From positions 124,001 to 188,000 of the forward strand of contig NZ_SJKB01000012.1 in NCBI RefSeq assembly GCF_004331465.1: DNA of 64,000 nucleotides, read 5' to 3'. The notes below the pieces were generated by a model. The model was not told the DNA's origin. It saw nothing but the letters and a program-made list of their open reading frames with translations, and did no database searches. Shown one piece after another: positions 9,812 to 18,112 of the stretch. A program made the position numbers and the translations under genes. This DNA is from Kribbella pittospori. GTDB lineage: Bacteria; Actinomycetota; Actinomycetes; Propionibacteriales; Kribbellaceae. Each line of letters begins with the position of its first letter. The stretch's first letter is position 1.

Positions 9812-11344
9812 GTGTCCGATGCTCTGAACAGACGCGGGTTCCTGGGGCTGGCCGGTGCGTCGGCACTGGCCGGACTGACCGGTTGCGGCGCCGATGGCGA
9901 GGCCGCGGCCCAACCGAAGAACGGCGGCCGGCTGCGGGCCGTGTACGCCGGTGGCGGTGCCAAGGAGGTCCTCGATCCGCACGTCCAGAGCCTGTTCGTG
10001 GACATCGCGCGGCACAAGGCGACGTACGAGAAGCTGGTCGAGCTCGGGCCTGATCTGAAGCCGGTTGGGCGGCTGGCCGAGAAGTGGGAGCACGACGGCG
10101 AGGCGACGACCTGGCGGTTCAGTCTCCGGGATGCGACCTTTCACGACGGCGGGAAGCTGACCAGCGAGGACGTGCTCTACAGCCTCGCCCGGATCGCCGA
10201 CCCGGCCGTGCCGGAACGCGTCGCTCAGTCGTCGCTCGCGACCCTGGACCTGCGGCGCAGCCGGGCCGTCGATGCGCGCACGGTCGAGCTGACGCTGACC
10301 GCGCCGAACGCGGAATTCCCTGCCCTGCTGGCGGGAATCGGGACCCAGATCGTGCGGGACGGCTTCAAGGATCCGGCGAAACCGGTCGGGACCGGCCCGT
10401 TCCGGTTCGTCTCGTTCGCGGCCGGCCGGTCGATGATCGCGAACCGGTACGACGACTACTGGGACGAGCCGGCCCGGATCGAGGAACTGCACATCCTCTC
10501 CGCCGACTCCGAGGCTCGGGCGAACGCCGTACAGGGTGGACAGGCGGAGTACGCGAATGACATGACTGCGACGTTTGCGCGGACCGCGTCGGCCGGTCGG
10601 ACGGTGCGGATCGTGGCGGCGAAGGCCAGCACGATGCAGGCGTTTGTGATGAAGGTGGATCGGCCGCCGTTCGACAATCCGGATGTGCGGATGGCGTTCA
10701 AGCTGCTCGCCGACCGGCAGCGGTTGGTCGACGTGGTGCTCGCGGGTCGTGGTGAGGTCGGAAATGACCTGTTCGGCAAGGGGTATCAGTACTATCCGGC
10801 CGACCTGGCGCAGCGGGAGCGCAACGTGTCGGAGGCCAAGGACCTTCTGCGGAAGACCGGGTTGGTGAACAAGGAGATCGAGTTCCTGACCGCGGATGCA
10901 TCGGCTGGGTTTGTCGAGTCGGCCACGCTGTTCGCGGAGCAGGTTGCTGAGGCTGGGGTGAAGCTCAAGATCGTTCCGGGGAGTGCGCAGACGTACGCGA
11001 AGGACCTGCTGACGAAGGGGGGCATTGGCAACCATCGGTCCGGTGCGATGCCGATTCCGCAGTACGTCACTGATCGGCTGCTGAGCAAGTCGCCGTTCAA
11101 TGTGACGCATTGGCGCCGGGCTGGTTTTGACGCTGGGTTTGCGGCTGCGCAGCGGTTGACGGATGAGGGTGCGCGGTCGGCGAAGTACGGCGAGCTGCAG
11201 GGGACGCTGCGGGACGAGGGCGGCATTCTTGCGTGGGGGCTGCCGGATTATCTGGTCGCGGTGTCGGCGACGGTGCAGGGGGTGCAGGCGGTGCCGCCGA
11301 ACACGCTGGACTCCGGCCGGTTCGACAAGGTGTGGCTGGCCTGA
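9812..11344 (+). CDS. ABC transporter substrate-binding lipoprotein, family 5 (Opp/Nik/Cnt type)
   Basis: A 510-residue extracytoplasmic binding protein. The N-terminus combines a twin-arginine stretch (NRRGFLGLAGASALAGL) with a lipobox LTGC near residue 22, so it is probably exported folded and lipid-anchored. The SBP_bac_5 body shows DPHVQSLFVDIARHKATYEKLVE, LAEKWEHDGEATTWRFSLRD, FHDGGKLTSEDVLYSLARI and GTGPFRFV. I chose GTG 9812 because GTGAGG at 9797-9802 precedes it; TTG 9776 lies in the operator. Family 5 proteins bind peptides, nickel chelates or metallophores such as staphylopine (CntA). The operon context favours a metal complex. The permease follows at once (1 bp after the stop). 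Confidence 0.92.
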   Translation: MSDALNRRGFLGLAGASALAGLTGCGADGEAAAQPKNGGRLRAVYAGGGAKEVLDPHVQSLFVDIARHKATYEKLVELGPDLKPVGRLAEKWEHDGEATTWRFSLRDATFHDGGKLTSEDVLYSLARIADPAVPERVAQSSLATLDLRRSRAVDARTVELTLTAPNAEFPALLAGIGTQIVRDGFKDPAKPVGTGPFRFVSFAAGRSMIANRYDDYWDEPARIEELHILSADSEARANAVQGGQAEYANDMTATFARTASAGRTVRIVAAKASTMQAFVMKVDRPPFDNPDVRMAFKLLADRQRLVDVVLAGRGEVGNDLFGKGYQYYPADLAQRERNVSEAKDLLRKTGLVNKEIEFLTADASAGFVESATLFAEQVAEAGVKLKIVPGSAQTYAKDLLTKGGIGNHRSGAMPIPQYVTDRLLSKSPFNVTHWRRAGFDAGFAAAQRLTDEGARSAKYGELQGTLRDEGGILAWGLPDYLVAVSATVQGVQAVPPNTLDSGRFDKVWLA

Positions 11345-12283
11345 ATGCGGTCGTACGCCGGACAGCGGGCGCTGCTCGCCGTCCTTCAGCTAGGTGTGCT
11401 GTCGGTGTTGGTGTTCGTGCTGACTGCGTTGCTGCCGGGGGATGCGGCGGACATGCGGTTCACCGAGACGCTGACGCCGGATCAGGTGTCGCGGCTGCGT
11501 GCTGAGCTGGGGCTCGACCAGCCTTTGGTGGAACGGTTTGTTGGTTGGTTCGGCGGCGTGGTCAGGGGTGATCTGGGTACGTCGTTGATCAGCGGGGGGC
11601 CGGTGGTCGACATCGTGAAGAGCTCGGTCGGGGCGACGCTGGTGCTCACGCTGGCCACGCTCGCGGTCGTCGTGCCACTGGCTGTTGCCCTCGGCATTCT
11701 TATGGGGACGCGGGAGGGCGGGCGGCTCGATCGGGCGATCACGTCGGTGACGCTGGCGTTGAGTGCGATCCCGGACTTCGTGATCTCGGTGCTGCTGGTG
11801 GCGGTGTTCTCGCTGAAGCTCGGGTGGTTGCCGGCGACCTGGATCGGCGGGTCGCTGCTCGCTTCGCCGGTGTTGCTGGTCCTGCCAGTTGCGGTGCTTC
11901 TTGGGCGCACGGTCTGCTTGCTGTCACGCCAGGTGCGCGCGGGGACGATCACGGCGCTGACCGCGGAGTACGTCGTACAGGCGCGGAGGCTTGGGGTCCC
12001 CCGACGACGGTTGCTGCTCCGGCACGTGCTGCCGAACGCCGCGGTCCCCGGCGTACAGGAGCTGGCTCGAACTGGCGACACGTTGCTGGGTGGGGTCCTC
12101 GTGGTCGAGGCGATCTTCGCCATCCCCGGCTTCGCCACCGCCTTGGTAGACGGCGTCGAAACCCGCGACGTCCCAGTGGTCCAGGGCCTGACCCTCGTCC
12201 TAGCAGTAGCCGCCCTCCTCCTCAACCTAGCCGCCGACCTCCTCTGCAACCGCCTGGTCCCCCGAACGGAACTCCTCCGATGA
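11345..12283 (+). CDS. ABC transporter permease, DppB/NikB/CntB type
   Basis: A 312-residue membrane protein with about six transmembrane helices. The N-terminal TM helix is followed by a large outer loop with DQVSRLRAELGLDQPLVERFVGW and a GDLGTSL signature, typical of the first permease of peptide/nickel importers. The EAA coupling loop is YVVQARRLGVPRRRLLLRHV near residues 200-220. Start and stop abut or overlap the neighbours (ATGA with the next permease). The last 100 bases switch to strongly C-rich codon choice. It is one half of the channel for the operon's importer. Confidence 0.92.
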   Translation: MRSYAGQRALLAVLQLGVLSVLVFVLTALLPGDAADMRFTETLTPDQVSRLRAELGLDQPLVERFVGWFGGVVRGDLGTSLISGGPVVDIVKSSVGATLVLTLATLAVVVPLAVALGILMGTREGGRLDRAITSVTLALSAIPDFVISVLLVAVFSLKLGWLPATWIGGSLLASPVLLVLPVAVLLGRTVCLLSRQVRAGTITALTAEYVVQARRLGVPRRRLLLRHVLPNAAVPGVQELARTGDTLLGGVLVVEAIFAIPGFATALVDGVETRDVPVVQGLTLVLAVAALLLNLAADLLCNRLVPRTELLR

Positions 12284-13236
12284 ACCGCACACCTGAACGA
12301 CGGGTCGTCGCGTCTGACCCGGGTGACGTCGCCAGCGGTCGGCGGCGCCTGCGTGCCGGGGTGCTCGGACGTTTGCGAGCGCTCGGTGGGCGGCGCGCGG
12401 GTTCTGGGAGGGCGGGGGGTGACGGACGGCTTCGGGTGGTCCGTGGTCGGGTTTCGGGTGTTGTGGGGGTGGGGTTGGTTGGGGTTCCTGTGGGAGTGGC
12501 GGTGTTCGGGCCTCTGGTGCGGGTTGGGGTGGGGGCGGGGTTGCCTTATGCGTCGGATGGGGTTTTGGGGACGGATGGGTTGGGGCGGGATGTGCTGCAA
12601 CTCCTGCTGGTGGGTGGGAGGACGGCTCTGGGGATGGCGATCGGGGCTGTGGTGATCGCGTACGTGATCGGTGGGTTGATTGGGTTGGTGGCTGCGTCGA
12701 CGCGGCACCGGTGGTTGGACGAGGGGTTGATCCGGCCGCTCGACGTACTGCTGCCGTTGCCTTCGCTTCTCGTGATCAGCGTGGTCGCGGTCGGGTGGCG
12801 GGCGTCGGCGCTCGCGATCACGTTGGCGGTTGCCTTGGTCAACGTCCCGACGGTTGCCCGGTTGGTCCGGGCGGCTGCGCTGGACGCTGCGAGCAGTCCG
12901 GTGGTCGAAGCCCTTCGGATGCAGCGCGAGTCCTGGTTCGCCATCCACCTCGGGTACGTCGGGCGGTCTGTCCTCGCCCCGGTCGCCGCCGACCTCGGCA
13001 CCCGCATCACCCTCGGCGTGTTCCTGGTTGCCTCCGTCAACTTCCTCGGCTTGGGCCTCAGCCCCACCGCCCCCGACTGGGCGGTCAGCATCTCCCGCAA
13101 CCGCGAAGGCCTCCTCCTCCAACCCTGGTCCGTCCTGGCGCCGGCCCTCCTCCTGGTCTCGTTCACCCTAGGTTTCAACCTCCTGGCCGACCGCCTCCTC
13201 CACCACACCCGCCGCCCGACCGAGGCCACCCGATGA
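12280..13236 (+). CDS. ABC transporter permease, DppC/NikC/CntC type
   Basis: A 318-residue second permease. The first 45 residues are basic, Gly/Arg-rich and low in complexity. The membrane domain then shows GTDGLGRDVLQLLLVGGRTAL, the classic DppC-type signature, followed by further helices. The EAA loop is degenerate (VVEALRMQRESWFAIHLGYV), yet the following SVLAPVAADLGTRITLGVFL fits the family. The coding strand is G/T-rich for the first half and C-rich near the end. ATGA overlaps at both ends show tight coupling. Confidence 0.9.
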   Translation: MNRTPERRVVASDPGDVASGRRRLRAGVLGRLRALGGRRAGSGRAGGDGRLRVVRGRVSGVVGVGLVGVPVGVAVFGPLVRVGVGAGLPYASDGVLGTDGLGRDVLQLLLVGGRTALGMAIGAVVIAYVIGGLIGLVAASTRHRWLDEGLIRPLDVLLPLPSLLVISVVAVGWRASALAITLAVALVNVPTVARLVRAAALDAASSPVVEALRMQRESWFAIHLGYVGRSVLAPVAADLGTRITLGVFLVASVNFLGLGLSPTAPDWAVSISRNREGLLLQPWSVLAPALLLVSFTLGFNLLADRLLHHTRRPTEATR

Positions 13237-14924
13237 CCACCCCACCCCCCGATCCCCCATCTGCTGGGCTGACCCATCCGTCGGTGGGTTGGCCCATGGG
13301 ATTCCGGTTGGCCAACCCACCGTCTGCTGGGTCGACCCAGCAGACGCCGCAGGAGTCGGGTGGGACCGGGCGGCGGGACGTGGTCGTGCGGGTGAGGGGG
13401 CTGGGGGCTTTTGCTGGGCATGCCGTTCTGGTGGATGGGGTTTCGTTTGTGGTGGGGGTGGGGGAGGTTACGGCGTTGGTGGGGGCTTCGGGGTCGGGGA
13501 AGACTACTTCGGCCTTGGCGTTGTTGGGGGAGGTTGGGGAAGGGGTTCGGCTGGAGGGGAGGGTGGAGGTCGGGGGAGAGGTCATTGTTGATGGCAACGG
13601 AGTGACGGAGGCGGCGGCGGGGGTTCGGGGGCGGGTGGTGGCGTATATGCCTCAGCATCCGGGGAGTGCGCTCAATCCGGCGCGGCGGATCGGTACGACG
13701 TTGCGTGAGCTCGAGGGGCTGCATCACCGTGGGGAGTCGGTGGTCCCGGGAGCCCTTAGGGCGGCGCAGTTGCCGGCGGATCGGGAGACGTTGCGGAGGT
13801 TTCCGCATCAGTTCTCGGGTGGGCAGCGGCAGCGGGTCGCGCTTGCGCAGGCGTTGACGTGCCGCCCGAAGGTACTGGTGCTGGACGAGCCGAGCACCGG
13901 CCTCGACTCGATCACCCGCCTGCAGTTGGTCCACGAGCTGAGAGAGCTGGCCGCCGACGGGCTCGGGATCTTGTTGCTGAGTCACGATCTCGACCTGGTC
14001 CGCGCGCTCGCCACCCGCGTCGTGGTGCTGTCCGCCGGCCGAGTGATCGACTCCGGCGGTCCCGACGTACTCCCAGAAGCACCCGACCTCGAGCGATCGG
14101 GAACCACTGCCGCCGGGCATCCGTTGCTCCAGGCAATGAAGCTGTCCGCGTCGCTGCGTCCCCGCGGCCGCGACCCCATCCTGCACGAGATCGACCTCGC
14201 CGTCCGCCCGGGCGCGTGCGTGGGCGTCGTCGGCCGTTCCGGTAGTGGCAAGACCACGTTGGCCCGCTGCCTGGCCGGCCTGCACGAGCGCTACACCGGC
14301 GGCCTCCTCCTGGACGACGAACCGCTACCCGTCCTACGCAAGCGATCACGCCCCCAGAACCGCCGCGTCCAGTACGTCTGGCAAGAGGTCCGCGGCTCGT
14401 TCGACGAGCGCCGCCCGGTCGATCAGCAAGTCGCCCGGACAGCCCAACGCCTCCGGGGCCTCGACCCCAAGCAGGCCCACGCCGAAGCCGTCGCGACCCT
14501 CGCCCGCCTCGGCGTCTCCGCGATGACAGCAGCCCGTACGCCGAGCCGCCTCTCCGGTGGTGAGCTGCAACGGGCCGCCCTCGCCCGGGCCGTCCTGGCG
14601 CACCCCGACGTACTGATCTGCGACGAGATCACCACCGCGCTCGACGACCGCGGTACGGCGCTCGTCGTCGAACTGCTGACCGAGCTGAAGGACCGCGGTA
14701 CCGCGCTGATCTGGATCGGCCACGACCTCGGCCTGGTCGCGGCGGTCTCCGACCACGTCCTGGTGATCGATGCCGGCCGCGTGGTCGAGCAAGGACGACC
14801 CGCGACCGTCATGACCGAACCGCACCACGAACTGACCCGGCGGCTGGTGAGGGCCGCCTCGATCGGTCACCCACAATCTCCGCCCGTGCTGACAATCGAC
14901 ACGAGGAGCGAACCGCGCCGATGA
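13233..14924 (+). CDS. Fused double ABC ATPase (DppD-DppF/CntD-CntF type)
   Basis: A 563-residue cytoplasmic protein joins the two ATPases that are separate genes in most peptide/nickel/staphylopine importers. Domain 1: Walker A GASGSGKTT at 84-92, signature FSGGQRQRVALAQAL, Walker B VLVLDEPSTGLD, switch LLLSHD. Domain 2: Walker A GRSGSGKTT near 333, signature LSGGELQRAALARA, Walker B LICDEITTALDD, switch WIGHD. Both sites look catalytically complete. The N-terminal 45 residues are a Pro/Ser/Gly-rich extension coded by a palindrome-dense DNA block (13259-13346). ATGA overlaps couple it to both neighbours. Confidence 0.93.
   Translation: MTTPPPDPPSAGLTHPSVGWPMGFRLANPPSAGSTQQTPQESGGTGRRDVVVRVRGLGAFAGHAVLVDGVSFVVGVGEVTALVGASGSGKTTSALALLGEVGEGVRLEGRVEVGGEVIVDGNGVTEAAAGVRGRVVAYMPQHPGSALNPARRIGTTLRELEGLHHRGESVVPGALRAAQLPADRETLRRFPHQFSGGQRQRVALAQALTCRPKVLVLDEPSTGLDSITRLQLVHELRELAADGLGILLLSHDLDLVRALATRVVVLSAGRVIDSGGPDVLPEAPDLERSGTTAAGHPLLQAMKLSASLRPRGRDPILHEIDLAVRPGACVGVVGRSGSGKTTLARCLAGLHERYTGGLLLDDEPLPVLRKRSRPQNRRVQYVWQEVRGSFDERRPVDQQVARTAQRLRGLDPKQAHAEAVATLARLGVSAMTAARTPSRLSGGELQRAALARAVLAHPDVLICDEITTALDDRGTALVVELLTELKDRGTALIWIGHDLGLVAAVSDHVLVIDAGRVVEQGRPATVMTEPHHELTRRLVRAASIGHPQSPPVLTIDTRSEPRR
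13259..13346. repeat. Palindrome-dense block inside the ATPase gene start
   Basis: Three dyads lie within 88 bp of coding DNA. The first has 13-bp arms at 13282-13294 and 13310-13322 with a 15-nt loop. The second is a 12-bp palindrome GGTTGGCCAACC at 13306-13317. The third is a perfect gap-free 26-bp palindrome at 13321-13346. A direct repeat also links 13259-13275 and 13323-13339 (TCTGCTGGG, then GACCCA). The encoded residues are a non-conserved linker. It looks like an inserted REP-type sequence or a set of mRNA hairpins. Confidence 0.7.
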
Positions 14925-15967
14925 CGCGACTGCACGACCACCTGGCGGAGGCGATCAAGGACCCGGATCCGATCCGGGTCGGCGATCATCTGATCTGCCT
15001 GCGGTTCGAGACGATGAAGGTGTACTCCGCGCTCGGCGCCGTCCGGCACCTGCTGGAGACCGGCGCGGTCCGGCCCGGCGACACGCTGATCGACAGCTCG
15101 AGCGGGATCTACGCGCATGCGCTGGCGCTGGCCTGTCACCGGTACGGGATGAGGTGCCACATCGTTGGCTCGACCACCGTTGACCGGACGCTCAAGATCC
15201 AGCTGGAGATCCTCGGCGCGACCGTCGAGCAGGTGCCGTCGTCGAACAACCTGCAGCTCGACCAGAACCTCCGGGTCCGCCGGATCGGCGAGATCCTGCG
15301 CGACAACCCGTCGTACCACTGGATGCAGCAGTACCACGACGACATCCACTACCTCGGGTACGGCGCGGTCGCGGATCTCGTGGCCGAACTCGTGCCGGCC
15401 GGCCCGCTGTGTCTCGTCGGAGGGGTCGGGACCGGCGCGTCGACGGGTGCGATCGCGGAGTACCTGCGCGATCGCGGCCGGGACGTGAACCTGGTCGGCG
15501 TACAGCCGTTCGGCAGCATCACCTTCGGCGCCGGGCACACCCAGGATCCGGAGATGATCATCGCGGGGATCGGCAGCTCGATCGAGTTCCGCAACGTCCG
15601 GCACGAGCTGTACGACCGGCTGCACTGGGTGTCGTTCGACTACGCGATGTCGGCCGCGGTGGACCTGCTACGGACGTCCGGGGTGTTCGCGGGCCTGTCC
15701 GCGGGAGCGGCGTACCTCTCGGCGCTGTGGGAACACAACTGCGACAGCAGCCGTAAGCATGTGTTCCTGGCCGCCGACACCGGGACGCGGTACGTCGAGT
15801 CCGCGTTCGCCCGGCACGCCGACGCCCGGCCGATGGAGTCGATGCGACCGCGCGAGATCGACTCGCTGGACCAGCTCGCGGTGCCGTGGTCGGCCATGTC
15901 GTGGGACCGCCGGGAATCTGCCTGGACACGGCGCGAGGAGTTTCCATCTGCGACTCCGTCGCATTAG
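14921..15967 (+). CDS. Fold-type II PLP enzyme, cysteine synthase / SbnA-like family
   Basis: A 348-residue cytosolic enzyme of the cysteine synthase superfamily. Lys33 in RFETMKVYSALGA is the expected Schiff-base lysine. SSSGIYAHALA (near 68) takes the place of the substrate Asn loop. GGVGTGASTGAIAEYL (near 167) is the glycine-rich phosphate-binding loop, and GVFAGLSAGAAYLSA is the late PLP-ring segment. The substrate loop differs from OASS (SGIYA instead of SGNTG), so it is not a housekeeping cysteine synthase. SbnA, a remembered relative, makes a diaminopropionate precursor of staphyloferrin B. In this operon it probably builds an amino-acid-derived metal ligand. That is inference. Confidence 0.8.
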   Translation: MTRLHDHLAEAIKDPDPIRVGDHLICLRFETMKVYSALGAVRHLLETGAVRPGDTLIDSSSGIYAHALALACHRYGMRCHIVGSTTVDRTLKIQLEILGATVEQVPSSNNLQLDQNLRVRRIGEILRDNPSYHWMQQYHDDIHYLGYGAVADLVAELVPAGPLCLVGGVGTGASTGAIAEYLRDRGRDVNLVGVQPFGSITFGAGHTQDPEMIIAGIGSSIEFRNVRHELYDRLHWVSFDYAMSAAVDLLRTSGVFAGLSAGAAYLSALWEHNCDSSRKHVFLAADTGTRYVESAFARHADARPMESMRPREIDSLDQLAVPWSAMSWDRRESAWTRREEFPSATPSH

Positions 15968-16001
15968 TGTTTGGCCTGACCGACGACCGAAAGGCTGGCC
16001 G

Positions 16002-16814
16002 ATGACCGCTTCCGTGGCTGCGCTCACCTCGTCTGTCCTCGCTGGTTCCCGAGGTCCGGCTCCGTCGACGCTGTCCGTGACGAGCGCGTTCTGGCTGCAT
16101 CACACGACTCGGCTGCCGGGCGCCGAGGTGACGTACCGGAACTACTACGTCCTGCTCCGCGTCGGCGAAGTCTTCGGCGCGTGCTCGTTCGAGGCCGGCG
16201 AGCTCGATCCGTCGTACTGCGCGGATGCGTCCGGCGTGTCGCTGGACGAGTTGATCGCGGATGGTCCGTTGCCGGTGAGGATCGCGGCACTGGACGCGTA
16301 TCTCGCGTCGGTGGAGCCGCATCATTCGGCAGCCGGAGCCGAGGAGATCGTGCTTCCCGCCGGTGCGCCGGACGTCCGCGCACGGGCCCGGGATGCGGCG
16401 GTCGCCGGGCTGCTCGACGTTCGACCCGGCTGGAAGGTCGCGCTGATCGGGGTGGTGAACCCACTCGTCGACGCGATCACCGAGCGGGGTGGGATCTGCT
16501 TGCCCTGCGACTTCAACCTGCGCGAGACCGCGTCCGGGCTGCCAGTTTCTCGTGACATGACTGAGGTCATCGACGCCGCCGACGCCGTCGTGGCGACCGG
16601 GATGACCTTGTCCAACGGGAGTTTCGACGTACTCCTCGATCGTTGCCGCCAGCAATCGAAGCCACTGGCGATCTATGCGCAGACCGGGAGTGCTGTGGTC
16701 CGCGCCTTCCTCGGCTCCGGAGTCACGGCCCTCTCCGCCGAGCCCTTCCCCTTCTCCCAGTTCAGTGCCCGCTCCACCTCCCTCTACCGCTACCCCACCA
16801 GGACGGACGCATGA
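16002..16814 (+). CDS. DUF364 (putative heavy-metal chelation) Rossmann-like protein
   Basis: A 270-residue protein. The N-terminal 90 residues (VTYRNYYVLLRVGEVFGAC) resemble the DUF4213 half, and the rest is DUF364. The latter has a Rossmann-like VALIGVVNPLVDAI, GGICLPCDFNLRETASG, DMTEVIDAADAVVATGMTLSN, YAQTGSAV and the ending AEPFPFSQFSARSTSLYRY. The Pfam family is named for possible metal chelation, but no reaction is established that I know of. Cys and His residues are few. GAAAGG-type ribosome site at 15988-15993 precedes ATG 16002. It sits between the PLP enzyme and the exporter, so a biosynthetic or metal-loading role is likely. Confidence 0.82.
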   Translation: MTASVAALTSSVLAGSRGPAPSTLSVTSAFWLHHTTRLPGAEVTYRNYYVLLRVGEVFGACSFEAGELDPSYCADASGVSLDELIADGPLPVRIAALDAYLASVEPHHSAAGAEEIVLPAGAPDVRARARDAAVAGLLDVRPGWKVALIGVVNPLVDAITERGGICLPCDFNLRETASGLPVSRDMTEVIDAADAVVATGMTLSNGSFDVLLDRCRQQSKPLAIYAQTGSAVVRAFLGSGVTALSAEPFPFSQFSARSTSLYRYPTRTDA

Positions 16815-18037
16815 GCAGTGTCGTCGGCCGGCGGCCGACAGAGGTGCCTGGGGATCTGTGGATGGTACGGCGGTTGTGGCCGTTCCTGGTGGCGTCGGCG
16901 GTGAGTTTGATTCCGTTCACGGTGTTCGGGATGTACCTGGTGCCGATCGCGGCCGCGGCTGGTGGGGATGTGGCGGAGATCGGCGGGTTGCGGGGGCTGG
17001 GTGGATTGGCCGCGTTGGTGGTCGGATTCTTGGTGGCGCCGTTGATCGATCGGTTGGCGCGGGAGTTGGTGGCTGCGGGTGGGCTGGCGTTGCTGGGGGT
17101 CTCGGCGGCGCTTGGTGCTGTGGGCAACGTGTTTGCGCTGGCGGCGTTCTGTTTGTTGATCGGGGCATCCACCTCGATCCTTGCGCCGTCGATCGGTGCG
17201 GCCGCGGCCGACCGGTTCACGTCCGCGGCGGCGGCAGGGCGGGCCGCGACGCTGGTGTCCGCGACCACCTCGATGATGGCGATGCTGGCTGCACCGGTTC
17301 TCGCCGTACCAGGACTGCTGTGGGGTTGGCGAGGCAACCTGCTCGCCGCGTCGACCGTCTCGTTGGCGTTGTCGGCTGCGTTCTTCTGGCGTGGCCGCGG
17401 CCGGAAGGCGCCGCTGCGGGTGGGCGGCAACCAACGGATCAGCTACCTCACGACGTACCGCGAGTTGGCCCGGATCCCCGGCGCCCTTCCGCTGCTCGTC
17501 GTCGCGATGCTCCGGACGGCCGCCTTCATGGGATACCTGGCGTACCTCGCTGCCTTCTACGACGAGAAGTTCGACCTTGCACCAGGCTGGTTCGCACTCG
17601 TCTGGTCGCTGAGCGGCGCGTCGTTCTTCCTCGGCAACCTCCTGGCCGGCCGCCACATCGCGCTCGAACGTCCGTGGATCGGCCCGGAGAAGATGTTGCT
17701 TATCGGGCTCAGCGTCGCGCTGACCAGCGTTGTCCTCTTCTACTTCTCACCGACGCTTCCGCTGACTCTCGTCCTGACCGCACTCCTCGGTGCCAGCCAC
17801 GCGACCGTCGCCGCCTGCGTCACCACTCTTCTGGTCCGCCGCAGTGGAGATCTCCGCGGCTCGGCCCTCAGCGTCAACGCCGCCGGGATGAGCCTCGGCA
17901 CGTTCCTCGGCGCGGCCATCGGCGGTCTCGGCCTGGGCCTCGGCGGGTACCCGGGCACCGCGCTGGCGTTCTCCGCGATCACGCTGCTCGCGGTCCTGTT
18001 CGCGGTCCGAGTACGCCGTACACCGAGCCTGACCTGA
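16811..18037 (+). CDS. MFS efflux transporter, probable metallophore exporter
   Basis: A 408-residue transporter with about twelve hydrophobic segments and the usual 6+6 layout. Family pieces include GLRGLGGLAALVVGFLVAPL, DRLARELVAAGGLALLG (the loop 2-3 region) and GASTSILAPSIGAAAADRF. The ATG overlaps the DUF364 stop (ATGA). In Cnt-type opine-metallophore operons an MFS protein (CntE) exports the product, and the position here as last gene after the biosynthetic pair is the same. The substrate is inferred from context. No good terminator follows before 18094. Confidence 0.88.
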   Translation: MSSVVGRRPTEVPGDLWMVRRLWPFLVASAVSLIPFTVFGMYLVPIAAAAGGDVAEIGGLRGLGGLAALVVGFLVAPLIDRLARELVAAGGLALLGVSAALGAVGNVFALAAFCLLIGASTSILAPSIGAAAADRFTSAAAAGRAATLVSATTSMMAMLAAPVLAVPGLLWGWRGNLLAASTVSLALSAAFFWRGRGRKAPLRVGGNQRISYLTTYRELARIPGALPLLVVAMLRTAAFMGYLAYLAAFYDEKFDLAPGWFALVWSLSGASFFLGNLLAGRHIALERPWIGPEKMLLIGLSVALTSVVLFYFSPTLPLTLVLTALLGASHATVAACVTTLLVRRSGDLRGSALSVNAAGMSLGTFLGAAIGGLGLGLGGYPGTALAFSAITLLAVLFAVRVRRTPSLT

Positions 18038-18093
18038 CCCCCGGCGGTCAGGGAATCGATCCGGAAGATTCAGGCTCCGTTTCGGGCCTGTCT

Positions 18094-18103
18094 CGATATA
18101 TCG
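18094..18103. promoter_or_regulatory. CGATATATCG palindrome at the DUF1707 gene promoter
   Basis: A perfect 10-bp AT-cored palindrome ends 9 bp before ATG 18113 and probably overlaps the -10. The short leader suggests a nearly leaderless mRNA. PadR-family repressors bind sites of this look, but no padR gene is in view. Confidence 0.4.
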
Positions 18104-18112
18104 TTCGGTCTT

